Shown: positions 16,522 to 24,910, counted from the first letter of the stretch. The stretch is DNA of 64,000 nt from Nannocystis sp. RBIL2 (GCF_026626745.1 NZ_JAPNJW010000001.1:1456001-1520000), one strand, 5' to 3'. Numbers and translations: made by a program. Notes: generated by a model not told the origin, from the letters alone.

Positions 16522-17409
16522 TCACCGCGCGACGAAGTCCACCTTGCCCACTGTCCCGACCCGCAAGGCCTGCAGCGGCCCGTCCGCCGGCGCCAGCCGG
16601 GCCTCTGCGAACACCAGCCGCGTCCCCGCGTCGATCTCGGGCGCGATCGCGGTCACCTCGCCCGTCACGCTCAGCCCCTCGTCGACGAACTCCACGCGCA
16701 CCGCGGCCCCCAGCCGCAGCGCCTCGCCGCGCGCCTCGGGCACCGCGAACCGCACCAGCCGCGCGTCGGAGATGAGCTGCACCACCGGCCGCCCCAGCTC
16801 GATCGTCGCGCCCGCGTCGACGTAGCGCCGCGAGATGGCGCCGGCGAACGGGGCCCGCAGCTGCGCCTCGACGATCTTCGCGCTGGCGTCGTCCACCGAG
16901 CTGCGCTGCTGTCGGAGCGACGCGCTGGCGCTGCGCTTGCGGGCCGCGGCGAGCTTCTCCGCGTAGCGGTGCTCACGCAGCTCGGCCCCCGAGACCACGC
17001 CCTCCAGCTGCTCGGTGTCGGAGCGCGTCTCCTTGGCCCGTTGCAGCTCGAGCTCGAGCCGCTCCAGCTCCGCCTTGCTCGCCTCCCACGCCGCGGTGGC
17101 CGCCGCGAGCTCATGGCGCTCCTCCCGGACGTCCAGCGCCGCGACCACGTCGCCTTCGCGCACGCGGTCGCCGACCTGCACGTCGAGCCGCTCGAGCCGC
17201 GCGAACTCCGGGGCCGTCAGCACGACCTCGGCCTCGGGCACGAGCACGCCGACCATCGCCTCGGCCGAAATCACGTCGGCAACCACGGGCGCCACGCTCA
17301 CGGTCGAAGCGACCCGCTCGACCGCAGGCACCTCGACGACCTCGCCATCGCACCCGCCGAACGCGAGCGCTCCCACGAGCGCGAGCCACTGTCTCATTCC
17401 GCGCCTCAT
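16522..17409 (-). CDS. Lipoprotein periplasmic adaptor (HlyD/RND membrane-fusion family)
   Basis: A 295-residue protein. The ATG at 17409 overlaps the stop of the ABC exporter gene by 4 bp. The N-terminus is a lipoprotein signal (MRQWLALVGALAFGGC). A biotinyl-lipoyl half-motif (FARLERLDVQVGDRVREGDVVAALD), a long helical hairpin (about residues 95-165, rich in Glu/Lys/Arg) and the second lipoyl half (LRAPFAGAISRRYVDAGATIELGRPVVQLI) follow. A beta-barrel domain is near the C-terminus. It probably couples the inner-membrane exporter to an outer-membrane channel. Together with the HlyD protein at 19620-20573 it gives the operon two adaptors. Confidence 0.88.
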   Translation of the reverse strand: MRRGMRQWLALVGALAFGGCDGEVVEVPAVERVASTVSVAPVVADVISAEAMVGVLVPEAEVVLTAPEFARLERLDVQVGDRVREGDVVAALDVREERHELAAATAAWEASKAELERLELELQRAKETRSDTEQLEGVVSGAELREHRYAEKLAAARKRSASASLRQQRSSVDDASAKIVEAQLRAPFAGAISRRYVDAGATIELGRPVVQLISDARLVRFAVPEARGEALRLGAAVRVEFVDEGLSVTGEVTAIAPEIDAGTRLVFAEARLAPADGPLQALRVGTVGKVDFVAR

Positions 17410-19613
17410 GCTTCCTGCCTCTCGTACAGCCGGCGGTACACGTCGCCGTGGGTCAGCAGCTGGCGGTGCGTGCCCGACTCGACGATGCGCCCGCCGTCCA
17501 TCACCAGGATCAGATCCGCGTCCACCACCGTCGACAGCCGGTGCGCGATGACGATGCGCGTGCACTGCAGCGACGCCAGCGAGCGCTGGATCGCCGCCTC
17601 GGTCACGGTGTCGAGGTTGCTCGTCGCCTCGTCGAGCAGCAGCATCGCCGGCTTGCCGACCAGCGCCCGCGCGAGCACCAGCCGCTGCCGCTGGCCGCCG
17701 GACATCGACGCCCCGCGATCGGCGAGGATGGTGTCGTAGGCCATCGGCAGGGCCATGATCTCGTCGTGGATCGCCGCCCGCTTGGCCGCGTCGATCACCT
17801 CGTCGAGGCTGATCTCGGGCCGCCCGAGCGCGATGTTCTCGCGCACCGACACGCCGAACAGATCGCCGCGCTGGGTCACCACGCCCAGCTGCTCGCGGAC
17901 GCTGCGCAGATCGAGGCCGGCGATGTCGATGCCGTCGTACAGCACCCGCCCGCCCTGCGGCGAGTACAGGCCGACCAGCAGCTTCGCCAGGGTCGACTTG
18001 CCCGCCCCCGAGCCGCCGACCACGGCCACGAACTGCCCCGGCTCGACGCGCACCGACACCTCGCGCACCGCCGGCGGCACCGCCTCGGAGTAGCGGAACG
18101 TGACCGTCTCGGCCTGGATCCGCCCCGACAGCCGCGGCGCCCGCTTGACCCGCTTCGGATCCTGCTCGGGCTCGGTCTGCATCACGTCCTCGATGCGCTC
18201 GAGGTAGCTGCCCAGCACCTGGAACTTGATGGCGACGCCCACCAGAGTGCCCATGGGCCGCAGGAACCCCGAGCCCAGCGCCGACAGGCCGAGCATCGCC
18301 CCGAGGCCGAGGTCGCCGTCGAGCACCAGCTTGGTGCCGACGCCGAGGATCGCCAGCGGCGCGGCCATGCTGAACGCGTCGAGCAGCGACGAGATCATGG
18401 CGTCGAGGCGACCGCGCCGCAGCGACACGTTGAGCGAGTCGACGAACAGGTTGGACCAGCGATCGACCGCGCGGTACTCGGCCCCCATGCTCTTGAGGGT
18501 CTCGATGCCGGTCAGCATCTCGACCTCGTAGCTCGAGGTCTTGGCCTGCACCGCCAGGCCCTCGCTCATCAGATCGCGCTGGACCCGGCGCGTCGCCCAG
18601 TACAGCGCCAGCTGCAGCGACGCGAGCAGCACCACCACCGCGCCCATGAGCGGGCTGATCCAGAAGATCAGCACCAGGTACACGCTGACCAGAGTGCCGT
18701 CGAGCAGCGCCGACATGGCCCCGGACGTGAGGATCTCGCGGACCGTGGCGTTGCTGCCGAGGCGCATCAGCAGGTCGCCGGCGGACCGCTTCTGGAAGAA
18801 CGAGTACGGCAGGTCGATCAGGTGGTCGAGGAAGCCGATCGTCATATTGGCGTCGAGCAGGGTGCGCAGCTGCACCAGCAGGTTGGCGCGCACCAGCGAG
18901 CTGACGAACGTGAACAGCACCATCATGCCGAGGCCGGCGACCAGCACCATCAGCAGGTCGACGTCGCGGCGCGGGATGATGCGATCGACCAGCAGGGTGG
19001 TCATCAGCGGCAAGGCGAGCGCGAGCAGCTGGACCAGCACCGACATCAGCAGCGAGCGGCTCCACAGCGCCGGATAGGCCAGCACCTGCGCGAAGTAGCG
19101 GCGCAGCAGCGGCTGGCGCCGGCCGCTGGCCTCGAACGCCTCGCCGGGCTCGAGCAGCAGCGCCACCCCGGTGAACGCCTCCTCGAACTCGGCCCGCGGG
19201 ACCCGCCGCCGACCGTGCGCCGGGTCGAGGATCACCGGGCCGTGACGATCGACGCGCTCGAACACCACGAAGTGGTTGAACTCCCAGTGCAGGATCGTCC
19301 CCGCCGGCAGCATGTCGAGCTCGTCGAGGTCGTCGACCCGCACGCCGCGGCCGCGCAGCCCGTAGCTACGAGCCGCCCGCAGGATGCCCAATGCGCTGAC
19401 CCCATTGTGATCGACGCCCATCGCGTCGCGCAGCTCGTCGAGCGGGTGGGTGCGGCCGTAGAAGCGCAGCACCATGCTCAGGCAGGCCGCGCCGCAGTCG
19501 GTCGCGGTCATCTGCTGCACGTGATCGAGGTGCCGGGGGAAGCCGATCGCGCCCAGACGCTGCAGCGCGGGGAAGCGCCTGGAGAGCGCACGGTCTTGTT
19601 CGATGTGGCTCAT
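17406..19613 (-). CDS. Peptidase-containing ABC transporter (C39 peptidase, bacteriocin-type exporter)
   Basis: A 735-residue export ATPase that cuts leader peptides. The C39 domain (about residues 25-150) has the oxyanion Gln34, catalytic Cys40 in DCGAAC, His114 in FNHFVVF and Asp130 in DPAHG. Six membrane helices (about 170-440) are followed by the ATPase domain: Walker A GGSGAGKST, signature MSGGQRQR, Walker B LLLDEATSNLD and the H-loop in IAHRLST. Such PCAT proteins cleave after Gly-Gly and export RiPPs. The four precursor peptides upstream all carry a TGG leader end, so they are the expected substrates. It starts 6 bp after the HlyD gene stop and overlaps the adaptor start by 4 bp. Confidence 0.96.
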   Translation of the reverse strand: MSHIEQDRALSRRFPALQRLGAIGFPRHLDHVQQMTATDCGAACLSMVLRFYGRTHPLDELRDAMGVDHNGVSALGILRAARSYGLRGRGVRVDDLDELDMLPAGTILHWEFNHFVVFERVDRHGPVILDPAHGRRRVPRAEFEEAFTGVALLLEPGEAFEASGRRQPLLRRYFAQVLAYPALWSRSLLMSVLVQLLALALPLMTTLLVDRIIPRRDVDLLMVLVAGLGMMVLFTFVSSLVRANLLVQLRTLLDANMTIGFLDHLIDLPYSFFQKRSAGDLLMRLGSNATVREILTSGAMSALLDGTLVSVYLVLIFWISPLMGAVVVLLASLQLALYWATRRVQRDLMSEGLAVQAKTSSYEVEMLTGIETLKSMGAEYRAVDRWSNLFVDSLNVSLRRGRLDAMISSLLDAFSMAAPLAILGVGTKLVLDGDLGLGAMLGLSALGSGFLRPMGTLVGVAIKFQVLGSYLERIEDVMQTEPEQDPKRVKRAPRLSGRIQAETVTFRYSEAVPPAVREVSVRVEPGQFVAVVGGSGAGKSTLAKLLVGLYSPQGGRVLYDGIDIAGLDLRSVREQLGVVTQRGDLFGVSVRENIALGRPEISLDEVIDAAKRAAIHDEIMALPMAYDTILADRGASMSGGQRQRLVLARALVGKPAMLLLDEATSNLDTVTEAAIQRSLASLQCTRIVIAHRLSTVVDADLILVMDGGRIVESGTHRQLLTHGDVYRRLYERQEA

Positions 19614-19619
19614 GACGAC

Positions 19620-20573
19620 TCACAACTGCTTCAGGGCCGGAACGAGGACTTCCAACAGGGTCTCGGAGCGCAGCCGGGCCTCGAGCACCCCCTGCATGCC
19701 GTCGTAGACGCGGTACTCGGTGTCGTCGGCGACGAAGGTGTCCGAGGGCAGCTCGGTCTCCACCACCACCACGGGGCCCGCGAGCTCGAGCGCGCCCTGG
19801 CGGTCGCGCCCGAGGTAGCGCATCGCCTCGGCGGGGCCGACCACCTCGTCGGCCACCGATCGCACGCTGACCTCGTGGCGGCTATCCGGGAAGCCCTCGA
19901 GCTCGAGGGTAAGGCGGCTCCCGGCCGCGTTCAGCAGCGGCCGGTAGTGCCCGGGGAACAGCCCGATCACCACAGTGCGCGCGCTGTCCTGTTCGACCGC
20001 GATCACCGCGTCGCCGGGCGCCACCGGCTGACCCGGGCGCACGCGCACATCGGAGACCCGCCCCGGCTGCGAGGCGACGATCTGCCGCTCGCGCACGCGC
20101 GCCTGGGCCAGCTGCAGCTGCGCCTTCAGGGTCGCCAGGCGCTCGCGCTTGGCGTCGTCGGCGGGGCTCCGCAGCAGCTCCACCAGGCGCTGGTGGTACT
20201 CCTGCTCCACCCGCGACAGCTCGGCCCGCGGGGCCGCGTCGTCGAGCTGCACCAGCACCTGACCGGCAGCGACGCGCTGACCGGTGCGCACCTCGATGCT
20301 CTGCACCGTGCCCGAGACGTCCGAGGTGACCGCCACGCGCCCCTCGCGACGCACCACCGCGCGGCCCTCGGCGTATTCGCCGACGCGCGCGGTCACTGCG
20401 AACACCAGGCTCGCGGCCACCAGCAGCAGGGTCACGCCCATCGCCCAGCGCGTCCACGTGGCCACGATGTGCAGCGGACGACCCGGACCGGCGCCGCGGC
20501 GGTGCGCCTGGACGGCCTCCTCGCGGAAGATCGCCCGCCGGACGGCCGCGCCCTCGTTGCTCGGCTCGGTCAC
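19620..20573 (-). CDS. HlyD-family membrane fusion protein for the RiPP exporter
   Basis: A 317-residue protein. The GTG at 20573 overlaps the upstream gene's stop by 4 bp (GTGA) and has an AAGGGGG site. One transmembrane helix is at about residues 43-61 (MGVTLLLVAASLVFAV). Lipoyl halves are at about 80-110 (VTSDVSGTVQSIEVRTGQRVAAGQVLVQL) and 155-185, with a short helical hairpin between. Typical HlyD adaptors act with an ABC exporter of the PCAT family; this one is 6 bp upstream of that gene. The N-terminal 40 residues are basic and cytosolic. Confidence 0.92.
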   Translation of the reverse strand: MTEPSNEGAAVRRAIFREEAVQAHRRGAGPGRPLHIVATWTRWAMGVTLLLVAASLVFAVTARVGEYAEGRAVVRREGRVAVTSDVSGTVQSIEVRTGQRVAAGQVLVQLDDAAPRAELSRVEQEYHQRLVELLRSPADDAKRERLATLKAQLQLAQARVRERQIVASQPGRVSDVRVRPGQPVAPGDAVIAVEQDSARTVVIGLFPGHYRPLLNAAGSRLTLELEGFPDSRHEVSVRSVADEVVGPAEAMRYLGRDRQGALELAGPVVVVETELPSDTFVADDTEYRVYDGMQGVLEARLRSETLLEVLVPALKQL

Positions 20574-21778
20574 GGGGCCCCCTTCTTCGCGACCTGGCTC
20601 GCGTCGTGATGGGCCGGGGTCTCGCGGCGCATCACGACCAGCCCGTCGAGGACCTCGTGCCACGCAGCGCGGCGGAACTCGTGATTGAGGGGGCGCGCCT
20701 CGACCGAGCCCAGCGCGCGCAGCTCCGCGGCGTCGAGGTAGCGGAGCGGCTGCTCCGGCCCCAGGACGCGGCCCTCGAGCGACTCGGGCGGCGCGACGGA
20801 CAGCTCGCGCCCCGGACGACCGCGCGGCTGAGTCGCGCCGGACCAGGCAGAGAAGCCGATCGCCGCCGCGCGCTCCCCGTAGTGCTCGCGGATGTACTGC
20901 CCGAGCGGCGAGAACCCGCGGTGCGACGCGACGCCCCCGAGGTCCTTGGCCGCATGCACCGTCGCGCACCACACGATCGCCTTGCCCTGGCCTCCCGCTC
21001 GCTGACGGTGCCACTGGAAGTTGTCGAACATCGACCGATCGCGGACGTTGAAGACCGCCTGGCCGTCGGTGAAGAAATCACGCGCCACCCAGCGCTGCAG
21101 GTTCTTCGCCATGACGAGCGCCTCGGACGTGTTCGTCGACGGCGCCGCCTTCGCCACCGCGGCCTCGATCTGCGCGTAGCACGACAGGAGCTCCGCCTGG
21201 CTCGCCTCGGAGTGCGGGTGGGCCTCGTCGTACGTCCACTGGTGATGCCGCACGATGCGGGCCTCGCACTCCTCCTTGCGCCCCGGCGGCAGGTGGGCCG
21301 CGAGCACCGCGGGCAGCTCGCGCTGCGCGTAGAAGGCGGTGGAGTGGATCTGGTCGTCGAGACCCATCACCTCCAGGCGATTCGCGGCCGCGGCCTCGTG
21401 AACGTAAGTGATCCACGCCTGCGTCTCGCGGGCCTCCGCCCACAGCGCGCCGATGGCGTTCGCCACGTCCTTCGCGGTCGCAGTGCCCGCCGCGTGGGCG
21501 CGGTCGAGCGCGAGGAAGTCGTACAGCCCGCTCTCGACGTACATCGAATCGAAGCCGCACGAATCCACCAGCGCGCGCACGAGCTCGGTCTTGATCTCCC
21601 AGGTATGACCGTCCCCGTGCTCGCCCTCGCCGAGCAGCACGACCTGCTTGTCGCACAGGTCGGCGACCAGGCGATCGAGCTCGGCCCTGTCCTCGCGCGG
21701 CTTCGCGGGGGCGTGGCTGTCGCCGGGCCCGGGCGCGCAGGTGGCGAGGGCCAGGAGGGCTATCGATCGCAGCATCAT
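20570..21778 (-). CDS. Erythromycin-esterase-family protein in RiPP operon
   Basis: A 402-residue protein with a short signal-like N-terminus (MLRSIALLALATCAPGPG; the lipobox residue before Cys is unusual). The family core is visible: VVLLGEGEHGDGHTWEIK (Glu51, His54) and VARDFF, WHRQRAG, HAAKDLGG and RAAAIGFSAW downstream. Members act as hydrolases of the EreA/EreB, succinoglycan-associated superfamily, with catalytic Glu and His. It is 45 bp downstream of the SPASM maturase and overlaps the HlyD gene. A role in product processing (ester or macrolactone hydrolysis) or self-protection is inferred from position only. Confidence 0.85.
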   Translation of the reverse strand: MMLRSIALLALATCAPGPGDSHAPAKPREDRAELDRLVADLCDKQVVLLGEGEHGDGHTWEIKTELVRALVDSCGFDSMYVESGLYDFLALDRAHAAGTATAKDVANAIGALWAEARETQAWITYVHEAAAANRLEVMGLDDQIHSTAFYAQRELPAVLAAHLPPGRKEECEARIVRHHQWTYDEAHPHSEASQAELLSCYAQIEAAVAKAAPSTNTSEALVMAKNLQRWVARDFFTDGQAVFNVRDRSMFDNFQWHRQRAGGQGKAIVWCATVHAAKDLGGVASHRGFSPLGQYIREHYGERAAAIGFSAWSGATQPRGRPGRELSVAPPESLEGRVLGPEQPLRYLDAAELRALGSVEARPLNHEFRRAAWHEVLDGLVVMRRETPAHHDASQVAKKGAP

Positions 21779-21823
21779 CGTCGTCTTGCCTCGGGCTAGG
21801 GCGTGGTGAAAAAGCCGATCGGT

Positions 21824-22969
21824 CTAGGACCGCACGATCGGCAGGTGAAGGCGCGCCTGATACCGGGCCATCGTCGCAGTGGCGCCCGGTCGGGCCCGCC
21901 AGTCGGTCCAGGAATCGGTGTAGGGATCGTAGCCGCACTTCAGCGGCTTGCTGTCCTCGGCCTCGGGATCGGCGAGCAGCGCCCGACAACCGGTGCACGC
22001 ATAGCGGTACGGACAATCACGGCAGCCCTGGATCTCGTCGTTCTTGGCCCGCCACACCCGGCGGAAGTCCTCGCGCGAGACCACGTCCGTCAGCGCGACC
22101 GTCCGGTGGTCGCCGAACGAGCCGCGCATCGCCGGGCAGTTGCGGACCTGGCCGCCCTCGTCGATCGCGAGCTTGCGATTGAGGCAACCGTTGAATTGGT
22201 GCAGCTCGTTGAAGCTCGGCGTGCTCGGCGGGAGCAGCTGCCGCTTCGCCAGATGGCCGCAGTCCAGGTGGGACTCGAGCGGCTTGACGGTCAGCTGGAT
22301 CTCCGTGGCCAGCAGCTTCGCGGTGCTGCCGCGCGCGCCGTACTCGACCGCGATCGTCCGCTCCGCGTCCGCCGAGTGGACGACCAGGCTGGTGATGATG
22401 CGATGGGCGCCCACGACCGCCACGTAGTCGGCGTCGCCGAGGCTCGGATCGTGGGGGAGGATCACCTCCAGCGTCTGGATCGACGAGCTGCGGCACAGCC
22501 GCGCCAGCTCGGTGAGCTCGGTCAGACCGAACAGTTTGGAGTAGGCCCGCACCTGAAGGTGCTGGCAGCCCAGCGCGTCGAGCCCCTCGACGATCTTGCG
22601 ATAGTCGTGGTGCTGACTGCGGACATCGATGATGGCGTTGTGGATCGTGCAGGGCGCGTCCCACGACCCGGAGATCGCGGGGAACGACGCCGGGTCGTCG
22701 ACGACGGCCACGTATTCGTGCTCGAGCAGGAAGTCCAGGAACTCGACGAAGTCGTCGCCCTCCTCGGGGGCCAGCTCGCCGAGGATCTCCCGCAGCCGGC
22801 GGGCCCGGAACAGCTCGAAGAACGGGTAATACGCCGACGGGAAGGTCGAGATCAGCCTGCGGGTCAGATCGTAGATCGCCGACGCCGCGTACCCCTCGAC
22901 CGGGATGCAGTCGGAGTAGAGGAACACGTACTTGTCGAGGCCATCGCGCAGCAAGGTCTTGGCGTCCAT
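21824..22969 (-). CDS. gwsS: SPASM-domain peptide maturase of the grasp-with-spasm system (GwsS-like)
   Basis: About 381 residues. The ATG at 22969 has GGAG at the right distance; a GTG six bases upstream (22975) overlaps the previous stop. The C-terminal third carries the SPASM cysteines (HLDCGHL, NGCLN, RNCPAMRG, then QGCRDCPYRYACTGC and LKCGYDPY), which bind auxiliary Fe-S clusters. The middle (about 110-260) reads like a radical-SAM TIM barrel (DVRSQHHDYRKIVEGL, GLTELTELARLC, LEVILPHD), but no CxxxCxxC is present. That is the pattern I know for the SPASM protein that partners ATP-grasp maturases. It sits between the 66-residue protein and the esterase, in the same operon as four precursors. 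Confidence 0.85.
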   Translation of the reverse strand: MDAKTLLRDGLDKYVFLYSDCIPVEGYAASAIYDLTRRLISTFPSAYYPFFELFRARRLREILGELAPEEGDDFVEFLDFLLEHEYVAVVDDPASFPAISGSWDAPCTIHNAIIDVRSQHHDYRKIVEGLDALGCQHLQVRAYSKLFGLTELTELARLCRSSSIQTLEVILPHDPSLGDADYVAVVGAHRIITSLVVHSADAERTIAVEYGARGSTAKLLATEIQLTVKPLESHLDCGHLAKRQLLPPSTPSFNELHQFNGCLNRKLAIDEGGQVRNCPAMRGSFGDHRTVALTDVVSREDFRRVWRAKNDEIQGCRDCPYRYACTGCRALLADPEAEDSKPLKCGYDPYTDSWTDWRARPGATATMARYQARLHLPIVRS

Positions 22970-22971
22970 GG

Positions 22972-23172
22972 TCACAGCTCCAGCTTGGAAATCGGCTTGC
23001 CCGCGCGCGGGACGTAGACGACCGCGTGGCGGTACTTCGTCAGCTCGAGGGTCACCCGCTTGTTCGTCTCGTCGTCGATGATGGTCTCGCTGGTGAAGAT
23101 CTGGGCGTACCCGAGCGGCATCCCCTCTCCCACCATCACGGCGGTGTCCATCGGCTTCAGTTCAGTGCTCAC
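22972..23172 (-). CDS. 66-residue small protein between the two maturase genes
   Basis: It begins MSTELKPMDTAVMVGEGMPL, has a beta-rich acidic middle (IFTSETIIDDETNKRVTLELTKY) and ends PISKLEL. It overlaps the ATP-grasp gene by 11 bp and ends where gwsS begins, so it is translationally coupled to both. There is no signal, membrane segment, Cys or double-Gly motif. It could be a leader-recognition (RRE-like) or scaffold subunit, a second maturation partner, or an immunity protein. None of these is supported by a recognised motif. Confidence 0.75.
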   Translation of the reverse strand: MSTELKPMDTAVMVGEGMPLGYAQIFTSETIIDDETNKRVTLELTKYRHAVVYVPRAGKPISKLEL

Positions 23173-24151
23173 GCGCCACCAACCTCTCTGCGATCATGCG
23201 CTCGATCCCCATGTTGCACTTCTCGGACAGCGGCCCGAACTGGCCGACCGGGTTCACCTCGAGCAGGTAGTACTCCCCCTGCGAGTCGACGATCATGTCG
23301 AACGAGCCGGTGTTCAGGTCGAGCGTACGCGCCAGGCGCGACAGCCGGACCTCGATCTCTTTCGGCAGGCGGAACGGGATCACCCGGTTCGGCCGCACGT
23401 CGTTGTACTTGCGATAGTCGATCCGGGTCTGCTCGTCGTTCTGCGAGAAGATGGCCCCCGCGCGGAACTGGTCGTCGAGGAAGAAGATCCGCAGCTCGAA
23501 GGCCTTGTCGACGTAGCTCTGGAAGAACGACGGGGCCATGCTCGCGCCCACGCCTTCGAGGCTCTGCGGCCCCAGCGCCTCCGTGTACGTGAAGTACCCG
23601 GTCTTGCTGTCGGTCGCGTCGAACAGATACAGGCCGTCGGACATCGCCTTGGTCACGTAGCCGCCGCCCGAAGCCACCAGTCCCTCGGCGTGGCTGCGCT
23701 GGTTCGACACGCTGAACGACGGCGTGCGCAGCCCGAGCTCGCGCGCGTGCTCGAGGACCACCAGCTTGTTGGGCGTCGAGCCGTGGGCGCTGCCCAGCAC
23801 GGAACTGCGCTTTCGCAGCACATAATGAAAGTGATCGCGCAGGGTGCGGTTCTCTCGCTCGAGCATCTGGGTCACGTGGCGCGTCAGCGCCGGGCGCCCC
23901 TCCGCAGTCACGGCCGGGAACAGGCCCTTGAACCAGAAGCCGCCCTTCCGCAGCCACGCGCTGGACACGTCCGCGAGGCGGAACGCGTCGTCGTTCACCT
24001 GGACGAAGAAGTCGTCGTCCGCGAACGTCAGCGCCACGCGGTACTGCTCGTCCGCGTTGATCCGGACGACCTTGGCGGGGCTCAAGTGGTGGATCCACCG
24101 CATCACGTCGAGGGTCGAAGGATCCCCGGAATTGCTGAAGATCAGGATCAT
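23162..24151 (-). CDS. gwsG: ATP-grasp peptide maturase of the grasp-with-spasm system (GwsG-like)
   Basis: A 329-residue ATP-dependent ligase. The N-terminus MILIFSNSGDPSTLDVMRWI and the internal segments (PNKLVVLEHARELGLRTP, YVTKAMSDGLYLF, FELRIFFLDDQFRAGAIFSQ, NTGSFDMIVDSQGEYYLLEVNPVGQFG) match the microviridin-like ATP-grasp maturases. The ELRIFF and LEVNP stretches carry the Mg-ATP residues. Such enzymes make omega-ester or amide crosslinks between Thr/Ser/Lys and Asp/Glu side chains in a core peptide. The grasp-with-spasm subfamily identity rests on recall plus the adjacent SPASM gene. It lies 94 bp after the last precursor gene, with a strong hairpin in between. Confidence 0.9.
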   Translation of the reverse strand: MILIFSNSGDPSTLDVMRWIHHLSPAKVVRINADEQYRVALTFADDDFFVQVNDDAFRLADVSSAWLRKGGFWFKGLFPAVTAEGRPALTRHVTQMLERENRTLRDHFHYVLRKRSSVLGSAHGSTPNKLVVLEHARELGLRTPSFSVSNQRSHAEGLVASGGGYVTKAMSDGLYLFDATDSKTGYFTYTEALGPQSLEGVGASMAPSFFQSYVDKAFELRIFFLDDQFRAGAIFSQNDEQTRIDYRKYNDVRPNRVIPFRLPKEIEVRLSRLARTLDLNTGSFDMIVDSQGEYYLLEVNPVGQFGPLSEKCNMGIERMIAERLVAREH

Positions 24152-24199
24152 GGCAGGTCTCGCTCGCTGGGTTCGCCCGCAGGTCGCCGAAAGGAGCGG

Positions 24200-24226
24200 C
24201 CTCCGCCGGCGCAGCGCCGGCGGAGG
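24200..24226. terminator. Strong hairpin between precursor genes and maturase genes
   Basis: A perfect 13-bp inverted repeat (CCTCCGCCGGCGC / GCGCCGGCGGAGG) around one central base, lying between the last precursor stop (24246) and the gwsG start (24151). No T-tract follows on the minus strand, so read-through or RNA processing is more likely than a hard stop. This would keep the precursor message above that of the enzyme genes, a common RiPP strategy (inference). Confidence 0.6.
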
Positions 24227-24245
24227 TCGCGGTCACGTCCCCAGC

Positions 24246-24413
24246 TCAGGGGTCATTGTCGGTGATGCCGTCGGTCGCGCAGATGCACCGCGTGTTGGTC
24301 GTCTCCGGGGGCATGCCGCCGGTCACCTGGCACAGCTCGTCCGCGCCGAGCGTGGTGGCCTTGAACTTGGGGAGCTTCTTCTCGCTGTCCTTCTTCTTCG
24401 CGTTCGTATTCAT
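24246..24413 (-). CDS. Precursor peptide 4 (most downstream), double-Gly leader
   Basis: A 55-residue precursor beginning MNTNAKKKDSEKKLPKFK. The conserved leader region (LPKFKATTLGADELCQV) ends in TGG, the cleavage site for the C39 exporter. The core starts MPPETTNTRC and ends in TDNDP, with two Cys (CIC), several Thr and acidic residues: the residue types an ATP-grasp maturase can crosslink. It is the last of four tandem paralogues, 94 bp before gwsG. Confidence 0.88.
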   Translation of the reverse strand: MNTNAKKKDSEKKLPKFKATTLGADELCQVTGGMPPETTNTRCICATDGITDNDP

Positions 24414-24486
24414 GACTAATTCCAGTTCTTCGCAGTCGTCGCCACCGGCCGAGGGCCGATGGATGCAGGGGACTCGCCGTCGCGGC

Positions 24487-24651
24487 TCAATCGCCGTCGT
24501 AGCAGCCGTCGACGTGGCAGGCGCTCGTCGTGCCGCTGCTGTCCGGCGGCACCCCGCCGGTCACCTGGCACAGCTCGTCCGCGCCGAGCGTCGTGGCCTT
24601 GAACTTGGGGAGCTTCTTCTCGTTGTCCTTCTTCTTCTCGTTCTTGTTCAT
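24487..24651 (-). CDS. Precursor peptide 3, double-Gly leader
   Basis: A 54-residue paralogue (MNKNEKKKDNEKKLPKFK). The leader block KATTLGADELCQVTGG is identical to that of peptide 4. The core begins VPPDSSGTTSAC and ends in CYDGD, with one HVDG motif. Both the leader and the short gap to the next gene resemble its neighbours, which points to tandem duplication. Confidence 0.88.
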   Translation of the reverse strand: MNKNEKKKDNEKKLPKFKATTLGADELCQVTGGVPPDSSGTTSACHVDGCYDGD

Positions 24652-24745
24652 GACTAATTCCATTTCTTCTCAGTAGTCGCCACCGGCCCAATGCCGATGG
24701 ATGCAGGGGAACTTCGAATCTCGGTACGAGCCTCGCCGTCGCGGC

Positions 24746-24910
24746 TCAGTCGCCGTCGTCGATGCCGTCGACGTGGCAGATGCTCCGCGTGCTGCCGGTC
24801 TCCGGCGGCATCCCGCCCGTCACCTGGCACAGCTCGTCCGCGCCGAGCGTGTTGGCCTTGAACTTGGGGAGCTTCTTCTCGCTGTCCTGCTTCTTATTGT
24901 TCTTGTTCAT
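24746..24910 (-). CDS. Precursor peptide 2, double-Gly leader
   Basis: A 54-residue paralogue (MNKNNKKQDSEKKLPKFK) with leader KANTLGADELCQVTGG. The core begins MPPETGSTRSIC and includes HVDG and a DDGD end, with one Cys. It is preceded by a GGAGGAGTGGATAGACC ribosome-site region. The core differs from its neighbours mainly near the Cys positions. Confidence 0.88.
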   Translation of the reverse strand: MNKNNKKQDSEKKLPKFKANTLGADELCQVTGGMPPETGSTRSICHVDGIDDGD

